A stretch of DNA of 64,000 nt from an uncultured Caulobacterales bacterium (GCA_903840435.1 CAIMFV010000020.1:1-64000), one strand, 5' to 3'; counted from the stretch's first letter, positions 17,253 through 26,786 are shown. The notes: generated by a model from the sequence alone, not told the origin. Made by a program: numbers and translations.

Positions 17253-20200
17253 GTGCAAACCGATCCTCGGCCCGTCCGCCGAATTCTGATCGCCAACCGC
17301 GGCGAAATCGCGATCCGGATTGCCAGAACCTTGAGCGAGCTCGGTCTGACGCCCTTGGCGGTCTATGCGCCTGAGGACGGTGAGAGCCTGCATCTGCAAG
17401 CCTGTGAGGCGGTGGTGCGACTGCCCGGACAGGGTGTTGGCGCCTATCTGGATGGGGCCGCCTTGATTGCCGCCGCCCATTCGCTGGAGGCCGATGCGAT
17501 CCATCCGGGATATGGCTTTTTGAGCGAAAGCGCCGCGTTTGCCCAAGCTTGCCAAGATGCGGGCCTGATCTTCATTGGTCCCTCGCCCCAGACGATGGCG
17601 CTGTTTGGCGACAAGGTGGAGGCTATCGCCCTGGCGCGGCGATTGGACCTGCCAACCTTGGCGAGCCGCGTTGGCGATGTCACGCTGGCGGAGGGGCAAG
17701 CGTTTTTGCACGCCCTTGGCTCCCCGATCATGGTCAAGGCGCTGGGCGGCGGTGGCGGGCGCGGTATGCGCCGAGTGGACGTGGCGTCTGACCTCGAGCC
17801 CGCGCTGAAACTGTGCCGCTCCGAAGCCTTGGCCGCCTTTGGTGATGGTCGGCTGTTTCTCGAACAAGCCGTCGTCTCAGCCCGCCATGTTGAGGTGCAG
17901 TTGATCGGCGACGGGGTGTCGGTCCTGGCGCTTGGGGATCGCGATTGCACCCTGCAACGCCGGGGGCAGAAGCTGATGGAGAGCGCGCCCGCTCACGACC
18001 TCTCCCCCCCGCTTCGCCAGCGCCTTCACGCCGCCGCCGAAACCCTCGGCCGAGTGGCAGGCTTACGGGGCCTCGCCACCGTTGAGTTTCTGCTTGATCG
18101 TAATGCCGACCTCGCGCCTTATTTTATTGAGGTCAATGCCCGTTTGCAGGTCGAGCACACCGTCACAGAGGCCGTGACCGGACTTGACCTTGTTCAGCTC
18201 CAGGTCGAGATCGCCGGGGGCGCAAAGCTTACTGACCTTTTTCCGCAAGGAACGCCGCCGCAAAGCAAAGGCCTTGCCATCCAATTGCGGGTGGCGTTGG
18301 AGCGTCTCGACGCCGAAGGTCTTGTCCATCCGGGCGAAGGTCGGATCAGCGCCTACGCGCCACCCAGCGGGCCCGGAATTCGGGTCGATGGGTCAGGCTA
18401 TCGTGGATACCTCCCGCCCCCTGGCTTTGACAGTTTGATCGCCAAGCTGATCGTGGTGACGCCGGACGAAAGCTGGTCGCGGGCCCTGGCCAAGGCCCGC
18501 TGGGCGGTCAGCGCCTTTCGGCTGGAGGGGCCTTGCTCAAATCTTGGTCTGTTGCAGGTCTTGCTCAATGACCCGCAGGTCCAGGGCCGCACCCTCGACA
18601 CCCGTTATCTCGACACGCACACGTCAGACCTTGTGGCGCGACTGCCTGCGCCAGACTTGGATCGTCCTGGAGATAAGGGTGATGAGGCGGCACCCCCGTA
18701 TCCCAATGCCCAGCCCCTTCTGGCGCCCATGAGCGGCATCCTCGTGGCCCGCGCCGCAGATCCGGCCGCAGCAGACCGAAGCGTCACCCTGCCAAAGGGA
18801 GTTGAAGTCGCGGTGATTGAGGCGATGAAGATGCATCATCCCATCGCCATGCCAGCGGCGGGGCGGATCGTGCACTGGGATGTTGAGGTGGGGGCGGCAA
18901 CCCTTGTCGGGCGGCGCTTGGGCTGGTGGGTCCCTGGCGACGGGGCGGATACTGTTGAAAATGGCCCATCCCGCGATCTTGATGCGCCCCGGGCCGACCT
19001 TACCCGCATTGATCACCGTCACGCCTTGATCACCGATGCGGCGCGGCCCAAGGCGATTGAAAAGCGCCACGCAATGGGTCTGCGGACCGCACGGGAAAAT
19101 GTCGCCGACCTCTTGGACCCGGGCTCGTTTCAAGAAATCGGCGCGTTGGTGGTCGCCGCCCAAAGGCGTCGCCGCAGCCGCGAGGACCTGCAGGCCAATA
19201 CGCCCGCCGACGGCATGGTTGCAGGCCTTGGCATGGTCAATGGCGATCTGTTTGGCGAGCAGGCGGCCTCGGTCGCCGTGCTCGCCTATGACTATACGGT
19301 GCTGGCGGGCACCCAGGGCTATTTCAATCACAAAAAGACCGACCGGCTGCTCGATATGGCCGACCACTGGCGATTGCCAGTCGTATTTTATGTCGAGGGC
19401 GGCGGCGGACGGCCCGGCGACGTGGATGCGGGCACCCTTATCGCGTCCTCGCTCGACACCACCAGTTTCACCGCCTTTGCGCGGCTGTCGGGCAAGGTGC
19501 CGCGAATTTCGATTGTTGCGGGCCGGTGCTTTGCCGGAAACGCGGTCTTTCTGGGCTGCGCTGATATCGCCATTGGGGTGAGGGGCGCCAATATCGGCCT
19601 GGGTGGCCCGGCCATGATTGAAGGCGGTGGGCTTGGGGTCACAACGCCTGATCAGATCGGACCGGCGGAGGAACAGTTCGCGCTCGGCGTACTTGATCTC
19701 CTCTGCGCTGACGAGGCCGAAGCCACCGCCCAGGCGCGGGCCTTGCTGGGGATTTTCCAAGGACAAACGCCGCCGGGCGCGGTCGCTGACCAACGCCGGT
19801 TGCGCCACGTGATCCCAGAGGACCGTCTGCGCATCTACGATGTGCGGGCGGTGATCGAGACCTTAGCAGATGCAGGCAGCTTCATCGAACTGCGCCGCGC
19901 TTATGGGGCGGGCCTGATAACGGGCTTTGTGCGCATTGACGGCTGGCCGTTCGGGCTGATCGCGAATGACCCCAAGCATTTGAGCGGCGCGATCGATGCC
20001 AGTGGCGCAGAGAAGGGCGGGCGCTTCTTACGTCTGTGCGACGCCTTCAACATTCCGGTGCTGTCGCTTTGTGACACGCCTGGTTTTATGGTCGGGGTGG
20101 AGAGTGAGCGAACCGCAGCGGTGCGGCGGGGCTCGCGCCTTTTTGTCGCGGCTGCGTCCCTACGCGTCCCGATCTTCACCGTGGTGACCCGCAAGGCCTA

Positions 20201-20552
20201 TGGACTTGGCGCCCAAGCCATGGCGGGCGGCGACCTAACCGCCTCGGCCACGGTCTGCGCCTGGCCGACGGGCGAATTCGGGCCGATGGGCTTGGAAGGG
20301 GCGGTCAGGCTTGGCTATCGCAAGGAGTTGGAGGCCGAAACCGATCCGACAGCGCGCCAAGCTCTGTACGAAAAGCTTGTCGCCCATCTCTATGCCAAGG
20401 GCCAAGCTGAACAGGTGGCCGAGGTGTTGGAAATTGATGCCGTCATTGATCCGGCCGCAACGCGCGACTGGATCTTACGCTCCTGGCGGGCCGCCCGTCA
20501 GGGAATGGCAAACGGACGCCCGGCCCCGTCGGCCTTTGTCGACGTCTGGTAG
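17253..20552 (+). CDS. Single-chain biotin-dependent acyl-CoA carboxylase (BC-BCCP-CT fusion)
   Basis: This 1099-residue protein joins all three functions of an acyl-CoA carboxylase. Residues 1-450 are biotin carboxylase (ILIANRGEIAIRI, GGGGGRGMR, FIEVNARLQVEHTVTE). Residues about 490-560 are the biotinyl domain with the biotin-acceptor Lys526 in EAMKMHHP. Residues about 600-1099 are both halves of a carboxyltransferase (LCDTPGFMVGVESE, KAYGLGAQAMAG). This order resembles the single-chain long-chain acyl-CoA carboxylases described in Mycobacterium and Pseudomonas, but the substrate (acetyl-, propionyl- or longer acyl-CoA) cannot be told from sequence. The start is GTG with GGGAGGA at 17239-17245. 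It stands alone. Confidence 0.88.
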   Translation: MQTDPRPVRRILIANRGEIAIRIARTLSELGLTPLAVYAPEDGESLHLQACEAVVRLPGQGVGAYLDGAALIAAAHSLEADAIHPGYGFLSESAAFAQACQDAGLIFIGPSPQTMALFGDKVEAIALARRLDLPTLASRVGDVTLAEGQAFLHALGSPIMVKALGGGGGRGMRRVDVASDLEPALKLCRSEALAAFGDGRLFLEQAVVSARHVEVQLIGDGVSVLALGDRDCTLQRRGQKLMESAPAHDLSPPLRQRLHAAAETLGRVAGLRGLATVEFLLDRNADLAPYFIEVNARLQVEHTVTEAVTGLDLVQLQVEIAGGAKLTDLFPQGTPPQSKGLAIQLRVALERLDAEGLVHPGEGRISAYAPPSGPGIRVDGSGYRGYLPPPGFDSLIAKLIVVTPDESWSRALAKARWAVSAFRLEGPCSNLGLLQVLLNDPQVQGRTLDTRYLDTHTSDLVARLPAPDLDRPGDKGDEAAPPYPNAQPLLAPMSGILVARAADPAAADRSVTLPKGVEVAVIEAMKMHHPIAMPAAGRIVHWDVEVGAATLVGRRLGWWVPGDGADTVENGPSRDLDAPRADLTRIDHRHALITDAARPKAIEKRHAMGLRTARENVADLLDPGSFQEIGALVVAAQRRRRSREDLQANTPADGMVAGLGMVNGDLFGEQAASVAVLAYDYTVLAGTQGYFNHKKTDRLLDMADHWRLPVVFYVEGGGGRPGDVDAGTLIASSLDTTSFTAFARLSGKVPRISIVAGRCFAGNAVFLGCADIAIGVRGANIGLGGPAMIEGGGLGVTTPDQIGPAEEQFALGVLDLLCADEAEATAQARALLGIFQGQTPPGAVADQRRLRHVIPEDRLRIYDVRAVIETLADAGSFIELRRAYGAGLITGFVRIDGWPFGLIANDPKHLSGAIDASGAEKGGRFLRLCDAFNIPVLSLCDTPGFMVGVESERTAAVRRGSRLFVAAASLRVPIFTVVTRKAYGLGAQAMAGGDLTASATVCAWPTGEFGPMGLEGAVRLGYRKELEAETDPTARQALYEKLVAHLYAKGQAEQVAEVLEIDAVIDPAATRDWILRSWRAARQGMANGRPAPSAFVDVW

Positions 20553-20589
20553 GGTCGAAGCCCTTGCCTTAGGGCGCGAGTCGGGAGAA

Positions 20590-20607
20590 TTAACGGGCAT
20601 TAACCAT
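20590..20607 (+). promoter_or_regulatory. Candidate CtrA site upstream of the flagellin gene
   Basis: TTAA at 20590-20593, then 6 nt, then the exact half-site TTAACCAT at 20600-20607. The spacing is 6 rather than 7. A CcrM site GAGTC lies at 20578-20582, 8 bp before it. It is 82 bp upstream of the flagellin start, a plausible promoter position. Confidence 0.55.
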
Positions 20608-20659
20608 AAATGTGGCTGCGCGTCTCAGAAGTTTCGGCAGTCGCTAGGTGAACGCACTC

Positions 20660-20674
20660 CGGGCTTGAAGCCCG
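20660..20674 (+). promoter_or_regulatory. Leader hairpin in front of the flagellin ribosome binding site
   Basis: CGGGCT-TGA-AGCCCG is a perfect 6-bp stem with a 3-nt loop that ends 3 nt before the GGAG (20678-20681) of the flagellin gene. In Caulobacter the flagellin fljK mRNA leader is structured and is the target of FlbT-mediated decay, so this hairpin is a candidate for similar control. That link is inference. Confidence 0.5.
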
Positions 20675-20689
20675 ATCGGAGACGTGCCC

Positions 20690-21523
20690 ATGTCGACCAG
20701 TTCGATATCCAACAACCCATCGGCTCTGATTGCGCTTAGCACGCTTGAGCAGGTTACGGCGCAGCTTCAAACCACCCAGTCCCACATCTCGACCGGCCTG
20801 CAAATCGCCAACCCGCAGGATAATCCGGCCGTCTGGACGGTGACACAAGGACAATCCGCCGCAGTCACAGCCCTCGATTCCGTTACCACCTCGCTCAACC
20901 GGGCTCAGTCTGTCCTTGATGTTGCCATCAGCGCCGGACAGACGATTTCCGACCTGTTGCAAAAAATCCATTCCGACGTCGTGTCGGCGTCGGACCCGTC
21001 GCTTGAGACAACCGCCAGACTGGCTTTGAACGTCGATGTACAAAGCCTGATTTCTCAAATTAAACTCACCGTGGATCAGGCGAGTTTTAACGGCATCAGT
21101 CTGATCCAAACCGGTGCCACAGGCTTTGCAACGCTTGCCGACCCAACCGCCAACGCCTCAACAGTCACGGTGCAGCCAGTGTCGCTCGCCGTGGGCGGCC
21201 CCAATATCAGCTTCACCCTCGGGTCGAGCTTCACAACGGTGAGCCAGGCTGCGGCGCTGCTCACCTTGGTCAACGCCTCTGTCCAGTCGGTCAATTCGGC
21301 TGTCGGCGGGCTTGGCGTTCAGTCCAACACCCTGTCTGCCCACCTGACCTTGGTTTCGACCTTCCAAGATACCCTCATCTCAGGAGTCGGCGACCAGGTG
21401 GATGCCAATCTTGGTAACGAGAGCGCAGCCCTCAGCGCCCTGCAACTGAAGCAACAATTGTCGACACAGACCCTCTCAATCGCCAACTCGACCAGCAGCG
21501 TCCTGCTTGGATTGTTTAAATAA
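20690..21523 (+). CDS. Flagellin
   Basis: The 277-residue protein has the conserved flagellin N-terminal coiled region (ISTGLQIANPQDNPAVWTV, a variant of the usual S-S-G-x-R-I-x-x-x-x-D-D-A-A) and a matching C-terminal helix ending STSSVLLGLFK, with a short central domain (about 145-200) suited to a small alphaproteobacterial flagellin. ATG 20690 has GGAG 8 nt upstream; an in-frame GTG at 20684 is less likely. No other flagellin, flaF or flbT lies nearby. It sits just before ftsW, away from the export genes. Confidence 0.85.
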   Translation: MSTSSISNNPSALIALSTLEQVTAQLQTTQSHISTGLQIANPQDNPAVWTVTQGQSAAVTALDSVTTSLNRAQSVLDVAISAGQTISDLLQKIHSDVVSASDPSLETTARLALNVDVQSLISQIKLTVDQASFNGISLIQTGATGFATLADPTANASTVTVQPVSLAVGGPNISFTLGSSFTTVSQAAALLTLVNASVQSVNSAVGGLGVQSNTLSAHLTLVSTFQDTLISGVGDQVDANLGNESAALSALQLKQQLSTQTLSIANSTSSVLLGLFK

Positions 21524-21543
21524 TCGTTGCCTAGGGCTCAGGG

Positions 21544-21559
21544 TTAAATTCAGCTTAAC
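21544..21559 (+). promoter_or_regulatory. Perfect-consensus CtrA box upstream of ftsW
   Basis: TTAA at 21544-21547, exactly 7 nt, then TTAAC at 21555-21559. It lies 74 bp before the ftsW start and 20 bp after the flagellin stop. A CcrM site GAATC is at 21612-21616. The sequence match to the Caulobacter consensus is complete; binding is inferred. Confidence 0.65.
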
Positions 21560-21633
21560 TCTCGGCGAAGGATAGTCCGCCTCGGGTCATGCGGCGCATC
21601 GGCCCGATGTTGAATCGCGGGCGGGCGACCTGA

Positions 21634-22806
21634 ATGAATTTCCAATCGCAACCCTTTGCGCGCACGGACAGGTCGCGCCTTGGTCTGTGGTGGTGGACCA
21701 TGGATCGGTTCCTGCTCGGCGCCGTGCTGATCTTGATCGGCATTGGCGTCGCGCTATCCTTTGGAACCAGCCCGGCCGCCGCCGCCCGAACGGGGATGCA
21801 TGACCCCTTCCACTATGCGATCCGCCAAAGCCTGTTTGGCGTCTTGGGGGCGAGCCTCTTGGTTTCCATCTCGATGTTGTCGCCCCGTGGGGTGCGGCGG
21901 GTTGCCTTTGGCGTCTATTTGGTGGCGATCCTCGTCATGATGACCCTGCCCTTGGTCGGCCATGCCGCCAAGGGGGCTGACCGATGGCTGCAGTTCGGCG
22001 GCCTGTCGCTGCAACCGTCGGAATTTATGAAGCCGGCGCTGATCGTCCTTTGCGCCTGGATGTTTGCCGAAGGTCAGAAGGGCGAGGGCGTTCCCGGCGT
22101 GTCGATTGCCTTTGGGCTTTATCTGTTAGCGGTGGCCCTATTGCTGCTGCAACCCGATGTCGGCCAGACCATTTTGATCACCTCAGCTTTCGGCGTCGCC
22201 TTCTTCATTGCGGGCGTACCCCTGCGGTGGATTTTCGCCCTGGCGGCCTTGGCCAGCACCGGCATGATCGGCATCTATTTCACCTTCTCCCACGTCTATG
22301 AGCGGGTGCATAAGTTCTTGCAGCCTGCGCGCAGCGACACCCACCAAATCGATAAGGCTACCCAAGCCATCGCCTCTGGCGGTCTCTTTGGGCGCGGACC
22401 GGGGGAGGGGCTGTTGAAGCGACAGGTGCCCGATGTGCACACCGATTTCGCCTATGCGGGTGCGGCGGAGGAGTATGGCTTGGCCTTTTCACTCTTGCTG
22501 ATTGGCCTATTTGCCTTTGTGGTGTTGAGGGGCTTGCAAAGGGCCATGCGGATGGCCGACCCGTTCGAGCAGGTTGCCGCCGCCGGTCTCTTCGTGCTGG
22601 TCGGGCAACAGGTCTGCATCAATGTGGCGGTGAACTTGAACATCATTCCGACCAAGGGCATGACCTTGCCCTTCATCTCCTATGGCGGGTCTTCCATGCT
22701 GGCCATGGGGCTGACCTTGGGCCTGGCCTTGGCCCTGACCCGCCGACGTCCAGGGGCCTATACCCAGCCGGACTCGCTCGCTAAAGCCGGCGCCGCCCTC
22801 CCGTGA
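21634..22806 (+). CDS. ftsW: Septal peptidoglycan polymerase FtsW (SEDS family)
   Basis: FtsW polymerises septal glycan strands from lipid II together with FtsI. The 390-residue protein has about ten transmembrane helices and SEDS landmarks: AAKGADRWLQFGGLSLQPSE before helix 4 and a late PTKGMTLPFISYGGSS loop. It starts at ATG 21634 behind a CtrA box and overlaps murG by 4 bp (GTGA, 22803-22806), so the two are coupled. In most alphaproteobacteria murD precedes ftsW; here a flagellin gene does. Confidence 0.96.
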   Translation: MNFQSQPFARTDRSRLGLWWWTMDRFLLGAVLILIGIGVALSFGTSPAAAARTGMHDPFHYAIRQSLFGVLGASLLVSISMLSPRGVRRVAFGVYLVAILVMMTLPLVGHAAKGADRWLQFGGLSLQPSEFMKPALIVLCAWMFAEGQKGEGVPGVSIAFGLYLLAVALLLLQPDVGQTILITSAFGVAFFIAGVPLRWIFALAALASTGMIGIYFTFSHVYERVHKFLQPARSDTHQIDKATQAIASGGLFGRGPGEGLLKRQVPDVHTDFAYAGAAEEYGLAFSLLLIGLFAFVVLRGLQRAMRMADPFEQVAAAGLFVLVGQQVCINVAVNLNIIPTKGMTLPFISYGGSSMLAMGLTLGLALALTRRRPGAYTQPDSLAKAGAALP

Positions 22807-23906
22807 GCGAAAAGTGCGCCGTTCTCGCCGCCGGGGGCACGGGCGGCCACATGTTTCCGGCCGAAGCCCTGGCGCGCGTGCTGCAGACGCGGGGCTGGCG
22901 CATCGTGCTCGCCTCCGATGCGCGGGGCGACCAATATGCAACCCAGTTTCCGTGCGAGGCGCGCCTGTCGCTTGACGCAGCGACCTTTGGTCCTCGCGAT
23001 CCGATTGGGATGGTCAGGGCGGGTGTACGGATTTCGCGCGGTGTGATGGGGGCGATGACCGCCTTCCGGAGCCTTAATCCGAATGTGGTGGTTGGCTTTG
23101 GCGGCTACCCGGCCTTTCCCGCCTTGGTGGCCGCACGGCTTGCGGGCCTTGCCAGCGTCATCCACGAGCAGAATGCGGTCCTCGGGCGCGTCAACCGGGT
23201 CATGGCCCCTGGCGCCAGCCGGGTCGCTTGCGCCTTTCCCACCCTGCGGCGTGCCTCGCCGGATGTGCAAGGCCGTGTGCGCGTGGTCGGCAATCCGGTG
23301 CGGCCAGACATTGTGGCGCTCTATCCTCACCCCTACGCCCCGCCTGAGCAGGAGATCGAGATCTTGGTCACCGGCGGCAGTCAGGGCGCGCGCCGCCTGT
23401 CACAGGCGGTTCCCGACGCGATGGCGTTTTTGCCCGAGGACTTGCGGCTACGCTTGAAGATTGTCCAGCAAACGCGTCCCGAAACGGCCGACTATGCCCG
23501 CCAAACCTATGCCAAGTTCGGCGTCGCGGCTGAGCTCGCGCCGTTTTTTCGCAACATGGCCGAACGCTTGTCTTCGGCCCATTTGGTGATTGGTCGGGCC
23601 GGGGCGTCGACGGTCTCTGAACTGGCAATGGCCGGAAGGCCCGCCATTCTCGCGCCCTTAAAGACCGCGATGGATGACCACCAAACAGAAAATGCGCGGT
23701 TGCTCACCGATTGTGGCGCGGCCATCGCTATCGCTGACGATCACCTGTCCGGCGAAAGCCTAGCCAAGGCGTTGAGTGAGATGGTTGCAACGCCGCAGGG
23801 GCTGGCGCGTCGCGCTGCCCTTGCCCACGGCGCGGCGATTGTTGATTCTGCCGAGCGTCTCGCTGATCTGGTCGAGGAGGCGGCGCTGCACCCGCAAAAG
23901 GCTTGA
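22803..23906 (+). CDS. murG: UDP-GlcNAc:lipid I N-acetylglucosaminyltransferase MurG
   Basis: MurG adds GlcNAc to lipid I to make lipid II on the inner face of the membrane. The 367-residue GT-B enzyme shows the N-terminal AAGGTGGHMFPA, the central VTGGSQGARR and the C-terminal GRAGASTVSELAMAGRPAILAP with the donor-binding region DHQTENA. It uses GTG 22803, which overlaps the ftsW stop codon. murC follows after 72 bp. Confidence 0.97.
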   Translation: MSEKCAVLAAGGTGGHMFPAEALARVLQTRGWRIVLASDARGDQYATQFPCEARLSLDAATFGPRDPIGMVRAGVRISRGVMGAMTAFRSLNPNVVVGFGGYPAFPALVAARLAGLASVIHEQNAVLGRVNRVMAPGASRVACAFPTLRRASPDVQGRVRVVGNPVRPDIVALYPHPYAPPEQEIEILVTGGSQGARRLSQAVPDAMAFLPEDLRLRLKIVQQTRPETADYARQTYAKFGVAAELAPFFRNMAERLSSAHLVIGRAGASTVSELAMAGRPAILAPLKTAMDDHQTENARLLTDCGAAIAIADDHLSGESLAKALSEMVATPQGLARRAALAHGAAIVDSAERLADLVEEAALHPQKA

Positions 23907-23978
23907 CCCGCGACGGGCGAAGGTCAGCCCAATATCCCCGCCTCTTGCCCCCCATCTCTGAACGCGCAAAAAGAAACC

Positions 23979-25400
23979 ATGGCTCCTAAACTTCGTCCCA
24001 CGCCGTTCGACATCGGCCCGGTTCATTTTGTTGGCATTGGCGGCATCGGCATGAGCGGCATTGCCGAAATCATGCTGCGCATTGGCTATACGGTCCAAGG
24101 CTCTGACGCCAAGGCGTCGGCCAATACCGAAAGGCTGGCGGCCCTCGGCGCGAAGATTTTCGTCGGCCATGACGCCTCCCACGTCGAGGGGGCGTCGGCC
24201 GTGGTCTTTTCGACGGCAATCAAGGCGGACAATCCCGAATTCGCCGCCGCGCGGGCCCGGCGTATTCCCTTGGTGCGGCGCGCCGAAATGCTGGCAGAAT
24301 TGATGCGCTTACAGTTTTCGATTGCTGTCGGCGGCACCCATGGCAAGACCACCACCACCTCGATGATCGCCACGCTGTTGGACGGCGGGGGTCTTGATCC
24401 AACCGTGGTCAATGGCGGGATCATCAATGCCTATGGCACCAATGCCAAGGTCGGCAATGGCGATTGGATGGTGGTCGAAGCCGATGAGAGCGACGGCTCA
24501 TTTTTGCGGCTAAAATCGACAGTTGCGGTCGTGACCAATATCGACCCCGAACACCTTGACCACTATGGCGATTTCGACGCGGTAAAGCAGGCCTTCGCCG
24601 CCTTTGTCGAGAATATTCCCTTCTATGGGTTTGCAGCCCTGTGCGTCGACCATCCCGAGGTGCAGGCCTTGGCAGCGAGGATCGAAAACCGCCGACTGAT
24701 TACCTATGGCGTCAATCCTCAAGCCCAGGTGCGGGCCACGGCCATTAAGGCGGGCGCCGAAGGCTCAACCTTCGATGTGACGCGAAGCCTCGGCCATGGC
24801 GAGGTCGAGGTGCTCGCCAACCTGACCTTGCCCATGCCCGGACGGCACAATGTGCTGAACGCCCTGGCAGCGATTGCGCTCGCCCGCGAGCTGGGCGTGT
24901 CCATCGCAGCCATCCGAACCGCCTTGGCGGGATTTGGCGGCGTCAAGCGACGCTTCACCACGACGGGGCACTCTCAAGGTGTGCGCATCGTTGATGACTA
25001 TGGCCACCACCCGGTGGAGATTGCCGCGGTCTTGAAGGCGGCGCGCGATGTCCAGGACGCCACGGGCGGTAAGGTTGTGGCGGTGGTTCAACCGCACCGC
25101 TATTCGCGACTGCGCGACCTGTTTGATGAGTTCTGCGCCTGTTTCAACGATGCGGATGTGGTGGTGGTTGCCGATGTCTACGCAGCGGGAGAGGCCCCCC
25201 TAGAAGGTGTCGGTCGGGACTCTCTGGTCGAGGGCCTGCGCCGATTTGGTCATCGTCGCGTCATTCCGCTCGACGGCGTCGCCGCACTGCCCCGCCTCAT
25301 TCGCGAAGAGACGAGCGCCGGTGATTTGGTCGTCTGTCTTGGGGCGGGCGATATCACCGCCTGGGCCTATGCGCTTCCCGGCCAACTTGAGGCGCTGTGA
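23979..25400 (+). CDS. murC: UDP-N-acetylmuramate-L-alanine ligase
   Basis: MurC adds the first amino acid, L-alanine, to UDP-MurNAc. The 473-residue protein has the three Mur-ligase domains: an N-terminal nucleotide fold ([16 protein letters not shown]), the ATP loop [17 protein letters not shown] near residue 115, and a C-terminal domain with [10 protein letters not shown]. The TGA at 25398-25400 is followed after one base by the ATG of the GFA-type gene, so translation is likely coupled. Confidence 0.97.
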   Translation: MAPKLRPTPFDIGPVHFVGIGGIGMSGIAEIMLRIGYTVQGSDAKASANTERLAALGAKIFVGHDASHVEGASAVVFSTAIKADNPEFAAARARRIPLVRRAEMLAELMRLQFSIAVGGTHGKTTTTSMIATLLDGGGLDPTVVNGGIINAYGTNAKVGNGDWMVVEADESDGSFLRLKSTVAVVTNIDPEHLDHYGDFDAVKQAFAAFVENIPFYGFAALCVDHPEVQALAARIENRRLITYGVNPQAQVRATAIKAGAEGSTFDVTRSLGHGEVEVLANLTLPMPGRHNVLNALAAIALARELGVSIAAIRTALAGFGGVKRRFTTTGHSQGVRIVDDYGHHPVEIAAVLKAARDVQDATGGKVVAVVQPHRYSRLRDLFDEFCACFNDADVVVVADVYAAGEAPLEGVGRDSLVEGLRRFGHRRVIPLDGVAALPRLIREETSAGDLVVCLGAGDITAWAYALPGQLEAL

Positions 25401-25401
25401 G

Positions 25402-25854
25402 ATGACGACGCCCTCGTGGACCGGCGGCTGCCAATGCGGGCGGGTTCGCTATCGCCTCGCGAGCGCGCCGACAGGAGCCCATTTCTGCCATTGTCGCATG
25501 TGCCAAAGGGCGGTCGGTGGTCCCTTTGCCGCCCTGACCTCCGTCCCGACCGGGGAGCTGACCTGGACATCGGGTGCGCCGAAGTGGTTTGCCAGTTCCA
25601 ATCTCGCCAAGCGCCCGTTCTGTGGAGATTGCGGCACGCCCTTGGGGTTTCAGTATGAGGGATCGCCGCGCATCAACGTCTCGATTGGCAGCCTCGATGA
25701 TCCAGAGCAAGCGCCGATCTCAACCCACTATGGCGTCGAGTCCCGCTGGTCATTTGTGAAGATGTGCGATGCGCTACCCGAAGTGACAACGGCGGACGAT
25801 CCCGATTCACCGATCAGCCTTTCGGCATTGATCTCAAACCAAGGTGCGCCGTGA
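25402..25854 (+). CDS. GFA (glutathione-dependent formaldehyde-activating)/CENP-V-like zinc protein
   Basis: The 150-residue product has the zinc-binding cysteines of the GFA family: [10 protein letters not shown] at the N-terminus, [14 protein letters not shown] in the middle and [12 protein letters not shown] later. Members are small beta-rich proteins, often without a proven reaction; the original member, Gfa, was proposed to aid S-hydroxymethylglutathione formation. I took ATG 25402, one base after the murC stop; the frame is open further upstream but lies within murC. Its TGA is shared with the GTG start of murB. A role in wall synthesis is not known for the family. Confidence 0.85.
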   Translation: MTTPSWTGGCQCGRVRYRLASAPTGAHFCHCRMCQRAVGGPFAALTSVPTGELTWTSGAPKWFASSNLAKRPFCGDCGTPLGFQYEGSPRINVSIGSLDDPEQAPISTHYGVESRWSFVKMCDALPEVTTADDPDSPISLSALISNQGAP

Positions 25855-26786
25855 GCGATTGGCGCGATGATTTGCCGCCCGTGCGTGGGCGCTTGCTGCG
25901 GGACGAGGCCCTTGCGCCCTTCACCTGGTTGCGGGTTGGCGGACGTGCCGATCTGGTGTTTTTGCCCGCCGACATCGAAGACCTCGCACAGTTTTTGCGG
26001 GCTTTGCCCAAGGCGACGCCCGTGACGCCTTTAGGGGTTGGCTCCAACACCTTGGTGCGCGACGGCGGGGTTGAAGGCGTGGTGGTGCGGCTGGGTAAGC
26101 CATTTGCTGAAATCCGACACATCGGCGAACATCAACTGTTTGCTGGCGCGGCAGCGCTGGATCAGCATTTGGCCAAAGCCGCTGCGGAATGGGGTGTGGC
26201 AGGTCTTGAGTTTCTCTCAGGCGTTCCTGGCAGCATTGGCGGGGCGCTCGTGATGAATGCAGGCTGCTATGGGGCCGAGACCAAGGATGTTTTGGTCGAG
26301 GCCTATGCGGTCACTCGAGATGGCGAAACCCTAACACTTGCGGTCGATGCGCTTGACTACAGCTATCGCCGATCCGGCCGGTCCGCGCGAGGAGATCTCA
26401 TCTTTACCGGAGCGCTTTTCCAAGGTCACGTCGAGGCGCCAGAGACCCTCCAGGCCAGGATCGCCGCCATTACCGAACGGCGCGAGGCCAGTCAGCCCAT
26501 TCGAGCCAAGACCGGCGGCTCGACTTTTAAGAACCCGCCAGGGAAGTCAGCCTGGGAGTTGGTCGACGCGGCGGGTTGGCGCGGCAAAAGGTTCGGGGGC
26601 GCCATGTTCTCGCCGCTGCACGCGAACTTTTTGATCAATGCCGAAGACGCGACAGCCGCCGACCTCGAAGGTCTGGTCGAACGGGTCCGGACCGATGTTT
26701 TGGCGAAATTTGGCGTTGAATTGGAGTGGGAGGTCAAGCGGATCGGCAGGCCTGCCGCCGCGACCCCGCCGCCGCCACGCCCCTAG
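25851..26786 (+). CDS. murB: UDP-N-acetylenolpyruvoylglucosamine reductase
   Basis: MurB reduces enolpyruvyl-UDP-GlcNAc to UDP-MurNAc with NADPH and FAD. The 311-residue protein begins [20 protein letters not shown] and shows the FAD site ([18 protein letters not shown]), the catalytic loop [20 protein letters not shown] and a late [13 protein letters not shown], whose Ser is the proton donor of type I MurB. The GTG at 25851 overlaps the preceding TGA (GTGA), which fixes the start. An ATG at 25764 in the same frame lies inside the GFA gene. A short Pro-rich tail ends the protein. Confidence 0.95.
   Translation: MSDWRDDLPPVRGRLLRDEALAPFTWLRVGGRADLVFLPADIEDLAQFLRALPKATPVTPLGVGSNTLVRDGGVEGVVVRLGKPFAEIRHIGEHQLFAGAAALDQHLAKAAAEWGVAGLEFLSGVPGSIGGALVMNAGCYGAETKDVLVEAYAVTRDGETLTLAVDALDYSYRRSGRSARGDLIFTGALFQGHVEAPETLQARIAAITERREASQPIRAKTGGSTFKNPPGKSAWELVDAAGWRGKRFGGAMFSPLHANFLINAEDATAADLEGLVERVRTDVLAKFGVELEWEVKRIGRPAAATPPPPRP

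Noticed and set aside
18624-19808. Long open frame of 394 codons on the minus strand inside the carboxylase gene
   Set aside because: It is antisense to a well-supported enzyme, shows no domain and has the composition expected of a GC-rich shadow frame.
20547-20561. Sigma-54-like TGG-N10-GC motif upstream of the flagellin
   Set aside because: Only the invariant bases match (AAGC instead of TTGC at -12), which is expected by chance; the CtrA box is the stronger signal.
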